Source of the DNA: Chloroflexota bacterium
Lineage (GTDB): Bacteria > Chloroflexota > Anaerolineae > Aggregatilineales > Phototrophicaceae
Assembly (NCBI GenBank): GCA_011523705.1
Contig: WTGC01000004.1
Location: forward strand, 229,974-293,973
DNA: 64,000 nucleotides
Direction of reading: 5' to 3'
Numbering within the stretch: position 1 is the first letter of the stretch; each line of letters begins with the position of its first letter. Position numbers and translations under genes: made by a program. Below the pieces are notes generated by a model. It searched no databases. It was not told the origin of the DNA and saw only the letters and a list, made by a program, of their open reading frames with translations. Shown here piece by piece: positions 26,900-35,375 of this stretch.

Positions 26900-27961
26900 G
26901 TGCTTAGTCCCCTGGACTTCCTCTTCGGGCTGTTTTCGCTCGACATTGGCATTGACTTGGGTACCGCGTATACCTTGGTGTATGTACGCGGCAAGGGCAT
27001 CGTCATCAATGAGCCCTCCTTCGTCGCGATTGACCGCAAGACCAGAGCGCCGATTGAAGTTGGCGCGCGCGCCAAAGAAATGTGGAGCAAGAATCCGAAA
27101 GATATTTTGATCGTCCGACCGCTGCGGGACGGCGTCATCAGCGAGTACGAAATCACCGCTCGCATGTTGGATTATCTAATCAAGAAAGCGCATGAGCAGA
27201 GCTGGGTGCCGGTGCCCCGGCCGCGCGTCGTGGTCGGCATACCGAGTGGGGTCACCGAGGTCGAAAAGCGCGCGGTCATTGAAGCGACGCTGGACGCCGG
27301 CGCCCGCGAAGCCCACCTCATTGAAGAACCGGTGGCGGCCGCCATCGGCGCCAACCTGCCGGTGCTGGAGACACGCGGTAGCATGGTGGTGGACATCGGC
27401 GGCGGCACGACCGAAGTCGCGCTTTTTTCCCTGGGCGGCATCGTCATCAGCCGCTCAATTCGCGTGGCCGGCGACGAAATGGACGAAGACATTGTGCAGC
27501 ACCTGCGCAACAAGCACAATTTGCTTATTGGAGAGCCGACAGCGGAAAAGGCGAAGATCGATATCGGCTCGGCTTATCCCTTGCCGCAAGAGCGCACCTA
27601 TATGGTCAAAGGCAGAAACCTGAATACCGGCTTGCCTGATTCCGTCGAGGTCAGTTCCATCGAAATTCGGGAAGCGATCGGCGGCTCCGTCAGCATCATC
27701 ATCGACACGGTGAAGGACGCGCTTGACGATACGCCGCCTGAATTGGTCGCCGACCTGATGGAAAGCGGGATCACGATTGCCGGCGGCGGCGGGCAACTGC
27801 GCGGTCTGGACGAACGCTTGCGCGAGGAAGTCAATATCCGTTCCTGGCTCGCCGATGACGCGATGACCTGCGTCGCCCGCGGCGCGGGCCGCGTTCTGGA
27901 AGACTACAACAACCTGCGCCGTCTGCTCACTGGACCCGAACGCGGCAGCACGCGACATTAG
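26900..27961 (+). CDS. mreB: Rod shape-determining protein MreB
   Basis: Bacterial actin homologue that forms filaments under the membrane and guides side-wall synthesis. The ATP-binding motifs are present: phosphate-1 IDIGIDLGTAYTLVYVRGKG, connect-1/phosphate-2 GSMVVDIGGGTTEVALFSLG and adenosine motif SGITIAGGGGQLRGLDERL; EEPVAAAIGANLPV is also characteristic. At 353 aa it is normal length. The start is GTG at 26900; the N-terminus SPLDFLFGLFS is hydrophobic and could serve as membrane anchor. It opens the shape block mreB-mreC-mreD-pbp2, with a 203-bp gap before mreC that may hold a second promoter. Confidence 0.97.
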   Translation: MLSPLDFLFGLFSLDIGIDLGTAYTLVYVRGKGIVINEPSFVAIDRKTRAPIEVGARAKEMWSKNPKDILIVRPLRDGVISEYEITARMLDYLIKKAHEQSWVPVPRPRVVVGIPSGVTEVEKRAVIEATLDAGAREAHLIEEPVAAAIGANLPVLETRGSMVVDIGGGTTEVALFSLGGIVISRSIRVAGDEMDEDIVQHLRNKHNLLIGEPTAEKAKIDIGSAYPLPQERTYMVKGRNLNTGLPDSVEVSSIEIREAIGGSVSIIIDTVKDALDDTPPELVADLMESGITIAGGGGQLRGLDERLREEVNIRSWLADDAMTCVARGAGRVLEDYNNLRRLLTGPERGSTRH

Positions 27962-28164
27962 CCTTGAACTATAGGTTGCGTTCTAGTCCTACAGCCAGCC
28001 GCGCTTTCCCGTCTCAATCAGCCCGTTTTGCCACAACTCAGGCGTAAACCAGTCCAGAGATCCGCGCTGAAGACGATGGTTTCGTGATTCTGTGCGCGCC
28101 AAGTTCTTTCAAGCGAGGGCTTGTGCTAACATAGGGCTAACTGCGCTGGCGGGAGATCTTTAGA

Positions 28165-29016
28165 TTGAGAACAATTCGCCAATCCGGCCGAATACTGGCG
28201 CTGATTCTGATGCTCAGCTTGTGCGGCGGCTTGGTTCTGCTGAGCCTCGCTGGCATATTGGCGCCGGCCGAAACGGTGGTTGCCGCGCCTCTGAACGGGC
28301 TCTCGGGCCTGTTTAACCGCGTCTCGCTCTCGATCAATGCCGCCTTTGAAGAGCTGAACAGCCTGGGGCAGCTGCGGGAACGGATCGCCGCGCTGGAAGA
28401 ACAACTCGCCCGCCGTCAAGTCGAACTGATCGAATTGCGCGAGGCGGCCAGTGATTACGTTCGGCTGCGGGATCTGCTCGCTTATACAGCGCCTTTGGAA
28501 GATCAGGAATTCCTGCCCGCGGACGTCATCGCCATTGAACAGACCGGGATCGCGCGCAGCATCATCATCAACCGCGGCACCCGCGATGGCATTGCTCGCG
28601 GCATGCCGGTCACCACTGAATTGGGGCTGGTGGGCAGAATCATTGACGTCAGCGCGAACGCGGCGCAGGTGCAGTTGATCAACGACGAGAACAGCGCTGT
28701 GAGCTCCCGCCTGCAGACGACCCGCGCGCATGGCAGCATCATTGGACAAGCCTCCGGCGTGCTGCGGCTCACAATGGTCGACCTGGACGAGCTGATTGAG
28801 CAAGGCGACCTCGTCATCACCTCGGGGCTAGGCGGCAACTTCCCGCCCGATATCGTGGTCGGCCAGGTGACCAGCGTCCGCCAATTCGAGTTCGAGCTAT
28901 TTCAGGAAGCCGAGGTTCGCAGCCTCTTTGACTTTGACACGCTGGAATTGGTGCTGGTCATCACCAGTTTTGAGCCGATCGACCTGATGATCTTCGAGGA
29001 GACGGGCGGAAATTGA
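28165..29016 (+). CDS. mreC: Rod shape-determining protein MreC
   Basis: Scaffold of the elongasome that links MreB, PBP2 and RodA outside the membrane. One N-terminal helix (ILALILMLSLCGGLVLLSLAG) is followed by a coiled coil at about residues 65-100 (LGQLRERIAALEEQLARRQ) and two beta domains with the MreC features SIIINRGTRDGIARGMPVT, GLVGRIIDVSANAAQVQLI and TSGLGGNFPPDIVVGQV. At 283 aa it is the usual size. The start is TTG at 28165, after GGGAG; no better start exists. Only one base separates its stop from mreD. Confidence 0.93.
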   Translation: MRTIRQSGRILALILMLSLCGGLVLLSLAGILAPAETVVAAPLNGLSGLFNRVSLSINAAFEELNSLGQLRERIAALEEQLARRQVELIELREAASDYVRLRDLLAYTAPLEDQEFLPADVIAIEQTGIARSIIINRGTRDGIARGMPVTTELGLVGRIIDVSANAAQVQLINDENSAVSSRLQTTRAHGSIIGQASGVLRLTMVDLDELIEQGDLVITSGLGGNFPPDIVVGQVTSVRQFEFELFQEAEVRSLFDFDTLELVLVITSFEPIDLMIFEETGGN

Positions 29017-29017
29017 T

Positions 29018-29605
29018 ATGGGCCGTTACCTGTCCATAGCGGTATTGGGCTTGGCGGCGGCGCTTTCCGCCAGTTTTGTTCCGCAATTTATCGCCTTCGT
29101 CGTCGCCTTGCTCAGCAACTTCACGCCTGTGCTGAACGAGTCGCGCGGTCATCCGAGCCTGGTCATGCTATTGGTGATCTGCTGGTCCCTGCGATCCAGC
29201 TTGGCGGAAGGCTTCGTCTGGGCGCTTGTCGGCGGCATCATGCTTGACCTGCTGTCGATTTTGCCAATAGGCACATCGTCGGCCGCGCTGGTCATGATCG
29301 TCTTCGTCGTCAATGGCGTTGCGCAACAGCTGCTGCGCCTTCGCTCTGTCTTTTTGCTGGCGATTACGGCGATCGCGACTGTCTTTTTGACAGCCTATAC
29401 CATCATTGCTCTGTTTCTGCTTGGCTATTCCTACGATATCCCGTCACTAATCCGTTTGATGCTCTTGCCGACAATGATTTCTAATCTCGTCGCTGTATTG
29501 CCCTTGTACGCCATCGTACGTATAGCACAGCGCCGGCTCGAAGGCGGCTTGCAGATTGCGCCGCACAGCTTGACCTTGGGCACGGAAATGGGCGGTCGCG
29601 AATGA
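29018..29605 (+). CDS. mreD: Rod shape-determining protein MreD
   Basis: Small polytopic membrane partner of MreC. 195 aa with five or six hydrophobic helices (LSIAVLGLAAALSASFVPQF, FVWALVGGIMLDLLSILPIG, LLAITAIATVFLTAYTIIAL). The GGIMLDLLSILPIG segment is the best conserved MreD motif. It starts 1 bp after mreC and its TGA overlaps the ATG of pbp2 by 4 bp, giving a coupled mreC-mreD-pbp2 unit. Confidence 0.88.
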   Translation: MGRYLSIAVLGLAAALSASFVPQFIAFVVALLSNFTPVLNESRGHPSLVMLLVICWSLRSSLAEGFVWALVGGIMLDLLSILPIGTSSAALVMIVFVVNGVAQQLLRLRSVFLLAITAIATVFLTAYTIIALFLLGYSYDIPSLIRLMLLPTMISNLVAVLPLYAIVRIAQRRLEGGLQIAPHSLTLGTEMGGRE

Positions 29606-31908
29606 AATCCAACCGAATTGTTCCATTTCAGACTTGGCGCTTGACCTTTTTTCAAGCGGTCATTCTTGCCGTTTTCCTGATATTCGGCATCCGCATGTAC
29701 GAATTTCAGGTGATACGGCATGACGAGTTCGAGATTGAGGCGAACGATCTTCGATTCAAACGGCTGCCGATTCCAGCCAGGCGCGGCGCGATATTTGACC
29801 GCAACGACAGACGTCTCGCCTTTAATGTGCCAGCCTACAATGTGACCATTATTCCGGCTCAACTGCCCGGCGACGTAGAAGCGGAACTCGATGTTTACAA
29901 CCGCTTGTCGGCATTGGTTGGCGTCCCACCGACGCGCGAAATCGCCGAACAATCGGGTCAATTTGTCCGCAGTATTCAAGACTTGGTCGAAGAAGGCGAA
30001 GGCATTGAGCCATTTAGACCGGTCATCGTCGCTCTTGATGTCCCGCAGTTAACCGCGATGCAAATCTTGGAAGAACGCATCTATATGCCCGGCGTCGATG
30101 TGGAGCCGATCGCGGTTCGGGAATATCCAACTGGCGCCTTAACTACGCATATCATCGGATACATGGGTCCGATCCCGGCGGAAGAAGCGGAAGAACTGAT
30201 AGCGCTGGGATATAATCCCGCCTTCGACCGTATCGGATATGAAGGCATAGAGCGGTACTTGGAAGCGCGCCTGGCGGGCCAGCGCGGTTCTATCCTCCGC
30301 GAGGTTGATGTCGCGGGAGAAGTAGTCAAAGTCGTCGGTCAAGTCGATCCGGCGCCCGGGCAGAATGTGCGGCTGACGATTGACAGTGATTTGCAAGCAT
30401 TTGCCCGCCAAGCGCTCATTGATCAGTTGGAGGAACTGAACCGGACGGCGGGGCGCGCCGTTTCTCAGCAAGGCGTGGTCATCGCCATGGATCCGCGCAC
30501 CGGCGAGGTTTTGGCGCTGGTCAGCTATCCCAGTTACGACAATTCCCGCTTCGCCCGCGCGATTGATGTCGACTACTTTCTGGAAATCGTCGCCGATCCG
30601 CTCTTTCCCCTCCTGGACAAGACGATCAAGGGCCAGTATCCGCCGGGCTCGGTCTGGAAAGTGATCACCGCCGCCGCCGTCTTGGAAGAGAAAGTCATTG
30701 ATCCCGATACCCTGCTGCTTGACGAGGGTCAGCTTTTGGTGGAGAACCGTTATGCCCCGCTGGATCGCGCGGCCGCGCAGCGATTCGTTTGCTGGCTTCG
30801 CAGCGGGCATGGGCGCGTCGACATGATCCGCGGCATCGCCTGGAGCTGCGATGTCTACTTCTATCAGATCGGCGGCGGCAATCCCAATCTCTCTTCACAA
30901 GCCATTCGCCCCGGCGGCCTGGGCATCGACGACTTATTCCGCTATGGCACCGCCTTCGGCATTGGCAGTGAATTGGGCATTGAGCTCCCGTTTGAGAATC
31001 CCAATCGCATGCCCGATCCGGATTGGAAGCGCCGCAATCAGGGCGAGAGCTGGTCGACGGGCGATACCTACAACGCGGCATTCGGTCAAGGCTACGTCAA
31101 CGTAACGCCGCTGCAGCTGATAGCATCCGTCGCCGCCACCATCAACGGAGGCGTTCTCTATCAGCCGACAATAATCCGCGAATTTCTCGATGAAGAGCGC
31201 CAGATTATTGAAGGATTCCAGCCAAAAGTATTGCGCACGATCAATCGCGAAATGATGACTGCCGGCGACGAACTGACCTTGCTGCTGCTTGAGGATATGC
31301 TGATGAAGGGCGAAGCGAGCCTGGCCTGCGTCTGTGAACCAAATTCGACCTGGTATGATCCGTTTCGCTGCGACCCGGAAGGTTATCGCAATACAGTCGA
31401 CCTGAATCCTGACCCAGGCATTGAAGACTTGCAGACCTACCGCATTCACATCCCGCTGAACTACAGCTTTAACGGCTCGGTTTGCCAGCAAGTGAGATTT
31501 CGCACAGTAAACACGCCTTACATTCCGCCCTTTGTCACCGCGGGAACGCTCGACCTGGTGCGCGAAGGCATGCGCGAGGCGGTCATCGGCGAGGGCGGCA
31601 CGGCGCAGCCAGCGACGCTGCCATTTGTCGAGGTCGCCGGCAAGACGGGCACGGCCGAATATTGCGACGACAATGCTTGGGCGCTCAACCTTTGCGTCCC
31701 GGGTCAATGGCCCGCGCACGCCTGGTACACCGGTTACGCGCCCTACGATAATCCAGAGGTCATCATCTTGGCCTTTGTCTACAACGGTGGCGAGGGGTCG
31801 CAGGTCGCCCTGCCGATAGTGCGCCGCACCATGGCCGAGTATTTCCGGTTAAAGGTCGAGCGCAATGGAATGCCCTTGAACGCGTCGGCCGCGACAAGCG
31901 AGGCTTAG
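29602..31908 (+). CDS. mrdA: Penicillin-binding protein 2 (elongation transpeptidase) with a cysteine-bearing insert
   Basis: Class B PBP that cross-links side-wall peptidoglycan with RodA. One N-terminal membrane helix, a dimerisation domain with PARRGAIFDRNDRRLAFN near residue 53, and a transpeptidase domain with S350-V-W-K353 (QYPPGSVWKVITAA), SxD motif W-S415-C-D and K681-T-G (AGKTGTAEY). At 768 aa it is longer than the usual 600-650: an insert at about residues 570-650, between SxD and KTG, carries four cysteines (LACVCEPN, FRCDPEG, SVCQQ), and EYCDDNAWALNLC follows. The cysteines suggest disulfides outside the membrane. It overlaps mreD by ATGA. Confidence 0.95.
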   Translation: MKSNRIVPFQTWRLTFFQAVILAVFLIFGIRMYEFQVIRHDEFEIEANDLRFKRLPIPARRGAIFDRNDRRLAFNVPAYNVTIIPAQLPGDVEAELDVYNRLSALVGVPPTREIAEQSGQFVRSIQDLVEEGEGIEPFRPVIVALDVPQLTAMQILEERIYMPGVDVEPIAVREYPTGALTTHIIGYMGPIPAEEAEELIALGYNPAFDRIGYEGIERYLEARLAGQRGSILREVDVAGEVVKVVGQVDPAPGQNVRLTIDSDLQAFARQALIDQLEELNRTAGRAVSQQGVVIAMDPRTGEVLALVSYPSYDNSRFARAIDVDYFLEIVADPLFPLLDKTIKGQYPPGSVWKVITAAAVLEEKVIDPDTLLLDEGQLLVENRYAPLDRAAAQRFVCWLRSGHGRVDMIRGIAWSCDVYFYQIGGGNPNLSSQAIRPGGLGIDDLFRYGTAFGIGSELGIELPFENPNRMPDPDWKRRNQGESWSTGDTYNAAFGQGYVNVTPLQLIASVAATINGGVLYQPTIIREFLDEERQIIEGFQPKVLRTINREMMTAGDELTLLLLEDMLMKGEASLACVCEPNSTWYDPFRCDPEGYRNTVDLNPDPGIEDLQTYRIHIPLNYSFNGSVCQQVRFRTVNTPYIPPFVTAGTLDLVREGMREAVIGEGGTAQPATLPFVEVAGKTGTAEYCDDNAWALNLCVPGQWPAHAWYTGYAPYDNPEVIILAFVYNGGEGSQVALPIVRRTMAEYFRLKVERNGMPLNASAATSEA

Positions 31909-31909
31909 C

Positions 31910-33007
31910 GTGCGGCGGCTCTCAACCGAGCAGCTGCTGCTGCTTCGAAAGTGGATGCCGGCGGGTTTTACCGCCGCGATCGCCTGGCTGCTGATGCTCA
32001 TCGCAGGCGAAACGCCCATCGCGCGCGCTTCGGGCTTGGCTCTCGCCATCTTTGGCGTAACGGCAAGCATGCGTCAGATGGGATTCGTCGCCTCCATCGC
32101 CGGTGGTTTGACGCTTGCGCTCTGCCCGGTCTTCTGGTCGCAAACGGGCGGCGGCCAGTCGCAGCCGTCGACGCTTTTCCTGGCCGCCGGCGCTGCCGGA
32201 ATGGCGATGCTGGGGGCGTCTCGTTTGCTCAAGCGCAGCGACCTGGGAATTGCTTCGGGCGTGCTCTTCTTCCTGGTGATATTCTGGAGCCAGGTGGGCG
32301 CCGCCCAAAGTCTGCGGCTCAACGGCTTGGTAACCGCCTGGCTGCTATATTTGATGGTCGACATGATTCTGCTTACTAATCCGCGCCCGGGCATTCAACC
32401 AGCGCAAAAGCCAAAGTCTTGGCATACCGCTGGACTTCTGTTTCTGTTCGCCCTCGGCGCCATCAACGATCCTCTGGTCACTTTGCTCGCGCCGGCGCTG
32501 CTGCTCACCCTGTTTCTATCCTATGCCAGGTTGCCCGCGCTCTATTGGCTTGGCATTCTTGCCATCATCGCCTTTGGAAGTCTTTGGCTTGCGCGCGCCT
32601 ATGTATTGCCGGTGCCGACACCGCTCGATGTTTGGGGCTGGCGGGACGCGGCGCGCTGGATTGAACTGGGACAACTGGTGATTGCGCAGTTCAGCGTCTT
32701 CGGCATTGTGCTGGGCGTTATCGGTGTGGCGCGCCTGTCTCGCTGGTATCCGCCGCTCGGCACCGTAACCATGATCGCGTACGCCGCCTACATTTGCTTC
32801 GGCTTGACTTATCGTGGCAGCCATCGTGAAGTGCTGCTCATTCCGCTCTTCATCATCCAGGTCATGTGGATGACCTACGCCGTCAACACCATCGGCCAAT
32901 GGGTGAACAAATCGCTCGCGGATGAAACGGGCCGCTGGATTCATATCGTCTCGGCGCTCTACTTTGCGCTGCCGGCATTTCTGTTCCTGGAAATCTTGCG
33001 AAGTTGA
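31910..33007 (+). CDS. Polytopic membrane protein of the shape cluster, function unknown
   Basis: 365 residues with roughly ten hydrophobic helices and short loops; I do not recognise the family. Cytoplasmic-looking basic loops are few (LLKRSD, PRPGIQPAQKPKSW). Starting with GTG one base after the PBP2 stop, it is surely translated with the mre operon. It lies between PBP2 and minC, which suggests a role in envelope growth, but this is inference from position only. It lacks the SEDS motifs of RodA and the flippase pattern of MurJ. Confidence 0.7.
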   Translation: MRRLSTEQLLLLRKWMPAGFTAAIAWLLMLIAGETPIARASGLALAIFGVTASMRQMGFVASIAGGLTLALCPVFWSQTGGGQSQPSTLFLAAGAAGMAMLGASRLLKRSDLGIASGVLFFLVIFWSQVGAAQSLRLNGLVTAWLLYLMVDMILLTNPRPGIQPAQKPKSWHTAGLLFLFALGAINDPLVTLLAPALLLTLFLSYARLPALYWLGILAIIAFGSLWLARAYVLPVPTPLDVWGWRDAARWIELGQLVIAQFSVFGIVLGVIGVARLSRWYPPLGTVTMIAYAAYICFGLTYRGSHREVLLIPLFIIQVMWMTYAVNTIGQWVNKSLADETGRWIHIVSALYFALPAFLFLEILRS

Positions 33008-33176
33008 ATCAGCCGATGCGCATTGGCCGCGCGCCTCAAACCGGCTGAACAAATCCCATTCCGTAGGACTTTAGTGGGTTTTTCCTTGTCTCTGCCGCAA
33101 GCGCGGATTCCAAAAGCGAGTATATTAAAGTAGGCGCAGTTTGCGCCGCAATTCGCCCTAGCGGACACGACCCAAC

Positions 33177-33866
33177 ATGCATGAAGAGCTCGTTGCCATC
33201 AAAGGCGTTAACGACGGCTTGTTGATTTCGCTCAGCACCACTGAGAGTTGGCAATCCGTTACTGATCAGCTTGCCGCGCGAATCGATGAGAAGGCGCAGT
33301 TCTACGCCGGCGCCAACATCACCGTCGAGCTGGGCGAGCGGCCGGTGCCCAAGTATGAGCTGAGTTCCTTGAAAGCGCTGCTTGAGCGCCGCGGCTTGAC
33401 CCTGTCGCTGGTGCGCAGCGAGAGCGACACGACGAGGAATTCGGCCGTTTCGCTGGATGTGCCGACTGATAATCACGTTGCCCCGAAAGCGCCCGATCCA
33501 GCGCCGCTGGAGACCGCACCGGTGAATCCCGAAGAAAAGGGAACGCAGGGCGTTCTGTTCCGCCGCACTTTGCGCTCGGGCCGCACAATCCACAGCGAAG
33601 GCCACGTCATTGTCTTCGGCGATGTGAATCCGGGCGCGAAAGTGATCGCGGTTGGCGACATCGTCGTCTGGGGAAAACTGCGCGGCTACGTTCACGCAGG
33701 CGTGGGCGGCGATGAATCCGCCATCGTCTGCGCCTTGGAGATGAGCCCCAGCCAACTGCGAATTGCGGAATACGTCGTCACGTCGCCGGCGGGCAAGCGC
33801 AGGAAAATCAAGCCGGAAGTCGCTCTCGTGCGCGATAATCAGATCATCGTGGAATCGCGAGAGTAG
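33177..33866 (+). CDS. minC: Septum site-determining protein MinC
   Basis: Inhibitor of FtsZ polymerisation away from midcell, activated by MinD. The N-terminal 100 residues correspond to the divergent MinC-N domain (VAIKGVNDGLLISLSTTESW). A Pro/Ala linker leads to the conserved beta-helix MinC-C domain, about residues 128-229: RTLRSGRTIHSEGHVIVFGD, VNPGAKVIAVGDIVVWGKLR and GYVHAGVGGDESAIVCALEM. At 229 aa it has typical length. It begins the minC-minD-minE run, 169 bp after the preceding membrane gene. No strong ribosome-binding site precedes the ATG. Confidence 0.95.
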   Translation: MHEELVAIKGVNDGLLISLSTTESWQSVTDQLAARIDEKAQFYAGANITVELGERPVPKYELSSLKALLERRGLTLSLVRSESDTTRNSAVSLDVPTDNHVAPKAPDPAPLETAPVNPEEKGTQGVLFRRTLRSGRTIHSEGHVIVFGDVNPGAKVIAVGDIVVWGKLRGYVHAGVGGDESAIVCALEMSPSQLRIAEYVVTSPAGKRRKIKPEVALVRDNQIIVESRE

Positions 33867-33884
33867 ACCGAGAAAGGACGCCGA

Positions 33885-34682
33885 ATGAGTGGCAAAGTCG
33901 TAACGATTTCGTCGGGGAAGGGCGGCGTTGGCAAGACGACCGCCACCGCCAACCTTGGGATATCCCTGGCGAGCCTGGGCAAGAAAGTTGTCGTCATAGA
34001 CGCCGATATCGGTCTGCGCAATCTTGATGTCATCATGGGTTTGGAAAACCGCATCGTCTACGACCTCGTCGATATCGTCGAGGGCCGGAGCAAACTGCGA
34101 CAGGCGATGATCAAGCACAAGAAGTTCGATGACCTCTTCCTCATCCCGGCCGCGCAGACGCGAGACAAGATGGCGGTCAGCCCGGCGGACATGGTGAAAC
34201 TGACTGACGAGCTTCGCGAAGAATTCGACTACGTCTTGATTGATTCCCCGGCCGGCATTGAGCGCGGCTTTCGCAACGCCCTCGAGCCAGCCGACGAGGT
34301 TCTCATTGTGACCAATCCGGAAGTCTCCGCCGTGCGCGATGCCGATCGCATCATTGGCTTGATCGAGGCGGCTGACAAGGGACCTGGCAAGCTGATTATC
34401 AACCGCCTGAAAGCCGATATGGTCAAGAAAGGCGAAATGCTCTCCTCAGAAGACGTATTCGACATCCTCGGCTTGACGATTATCGGCATCATCCCCGAAG
34501 ACGAGTTGGTCTTGTCCGCATCCAACAGCGGCGTCCCGGTTACGCTCAACATGCAATCCAAAGCCGGCATGGCTTTCAACAATGTCGCCAGGCGCGTCAT
34601 CGGTGAAGATGTGCCCTTTATGAATCTGGATGATAGCCCCGGCATCTTGCAAAGACTCGTCGGGCTTCTCAATGGTCGGTAG
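33885..34682 (+). CDS. minD: Septum site-determining ATPase MinD
   Basis: Membrane-binding ATPase of the Min system that recruits MinC and is released by MinE. The deviant Walker A ISSGKGGVGKTTATANLG has the signature Lys, followed by VVVIDADIGLRNLDVIMGLE and DYVLIDSPAGIERGF (switch II). The C-terminal amphipathic membrane-targeting helix is visible as GILQRLVGLLNGR. At 265 aa it is normal. An AAAGGA ribosome-binding site lies before the ATG, and minC ends 18 bp upstream. Confidence 0.97.
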   Translation: MSGKVVTISSGKGGVGKTTATANLGISLASLGKKVVVIDADIGLRNLDVIMGLENRIVYDLVDIVEGRSKLRQAMIKHKKFDDLFLIPAAQTRDKMAVSPADMVKLTDELREEFDYVLIDSPAGIERGFRNALEPADEVLIVTNPEVSAVRDADRIIGLIEAADKGPGKLIINRLKADMVKKGEMLSSEDVFDILGLTIIGIIPEDELVLSASNSGVPVTLNMQSKAGMAFNNVARRVIGEDVPFMNLDDSPGILQRLVGLLNGR

Positions 34683-34736
34683 GCGCCGCAGCCAGAACGG
34701 AATCGTCGCCATCGTTTACCAGCAAAGGAATCTCTC

Positions 34737-35201
34737 ATGACCAACCTACTGAGCCGTCTGTTCGGGCGAACGAGAAAAGGCAGTGGCGCCACTGCCAAGG
34801 ACAGGCTGCGTTTCGTCCTGCAGCACGATCGCATCAATCTGCCGCCCGAACGCATGGAAGAGATGAAACGAGAGATCCTGGCCGTGATCGTCAAGTATCT
34901 CGTCGTCGACCAGGACCGGGTGGAGATTGACCTGGAACAGCGAGATCGAACGCATAGCAAACTGACGGCTGAGATCCCAGTCGCCATTCATACGCCGGGA
35001 TTAGCGAAAAAGGCGGTCGAGAGCACAGGGGCGACGGCCGAAAGCGCGGGCGCCAATGGCGCGAACAACGGCGCCGATGCCGACGCGGCGGAAGATGAGC
35101 AAGACACTAAACCTGAAGAGGGGGAAGCGCCGGACGCAGCAAAAAATCAGAAAGACGACGATAGCGACATCGATAAGTCAGAAGCGGACCGAAAATCATA
35201 A
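34737..35201 (+). CDS. minE: Cell division topological specificity factor MinE with long acidic tail
   Basis: Stimulates MinD ATPase and so drives pole-to-pole patterning. The N-terminal amphipathic TNLLSRLFGRTRK is the membrane-binding helix, AKDRLRFVLQHDRINLPPE the anti-MinCD segment and MKREILAVIVKYLVVDQDRV the dimerisation core. Family members are about 85-110 aa; this one has 154, because about 60 residues rich in Ala, Asp, Glu and Lys are added at the C-terminus (DDDSDIDKSEADRKS at the end). The tail looks disordered. AAAGGA precedes the ATG; the gene lies 54 bp after minD. Confidence 0.92.
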   Translation: MTNLLSRLFGRTRKGSGATAKDRLRFVLQHDRINLPPERMEEMKREILAVIVKYLVVDQDRVEIDLEQRDRTHSKLTAEIPVAIHTPGLAKKAVESTGATAESAGANGANNGADADAAEDEQDTKPEEGEAPDAAKNQKDDDSDIDKSEADRKS

Positions 35202-35313
35202 CTTTGTGATGGCGGTCAGGCGACCGTTTACGCGCCTCGCGGCCCGCGAGCCAATATGTCGCCAATGTGCCTATACACAGAGGTAGGCAGGCCTCCACGT
35301 ATTACATCAAGCC

Positions 35314-35343
35314 TTGTCTTGGCAATTCCCTTCCAAATATAAT
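35314..35343 (+). promoter_or_regulatory. Sigma-70-type promoter ahead of rodA
   Basis: TTGTCT (35314-35319), 18-bp spacer, TATAAT (35338-35343). The predicted start near 35350 leaves about 26 nt of leader before the rodA ATG. This would separate rodA-gltX transcription from the min genes. Confidence 0.65.
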
Positions 35344-35375
35344 GTGCTTGTGATTGGCTGCAAAAAGCGAAACGC

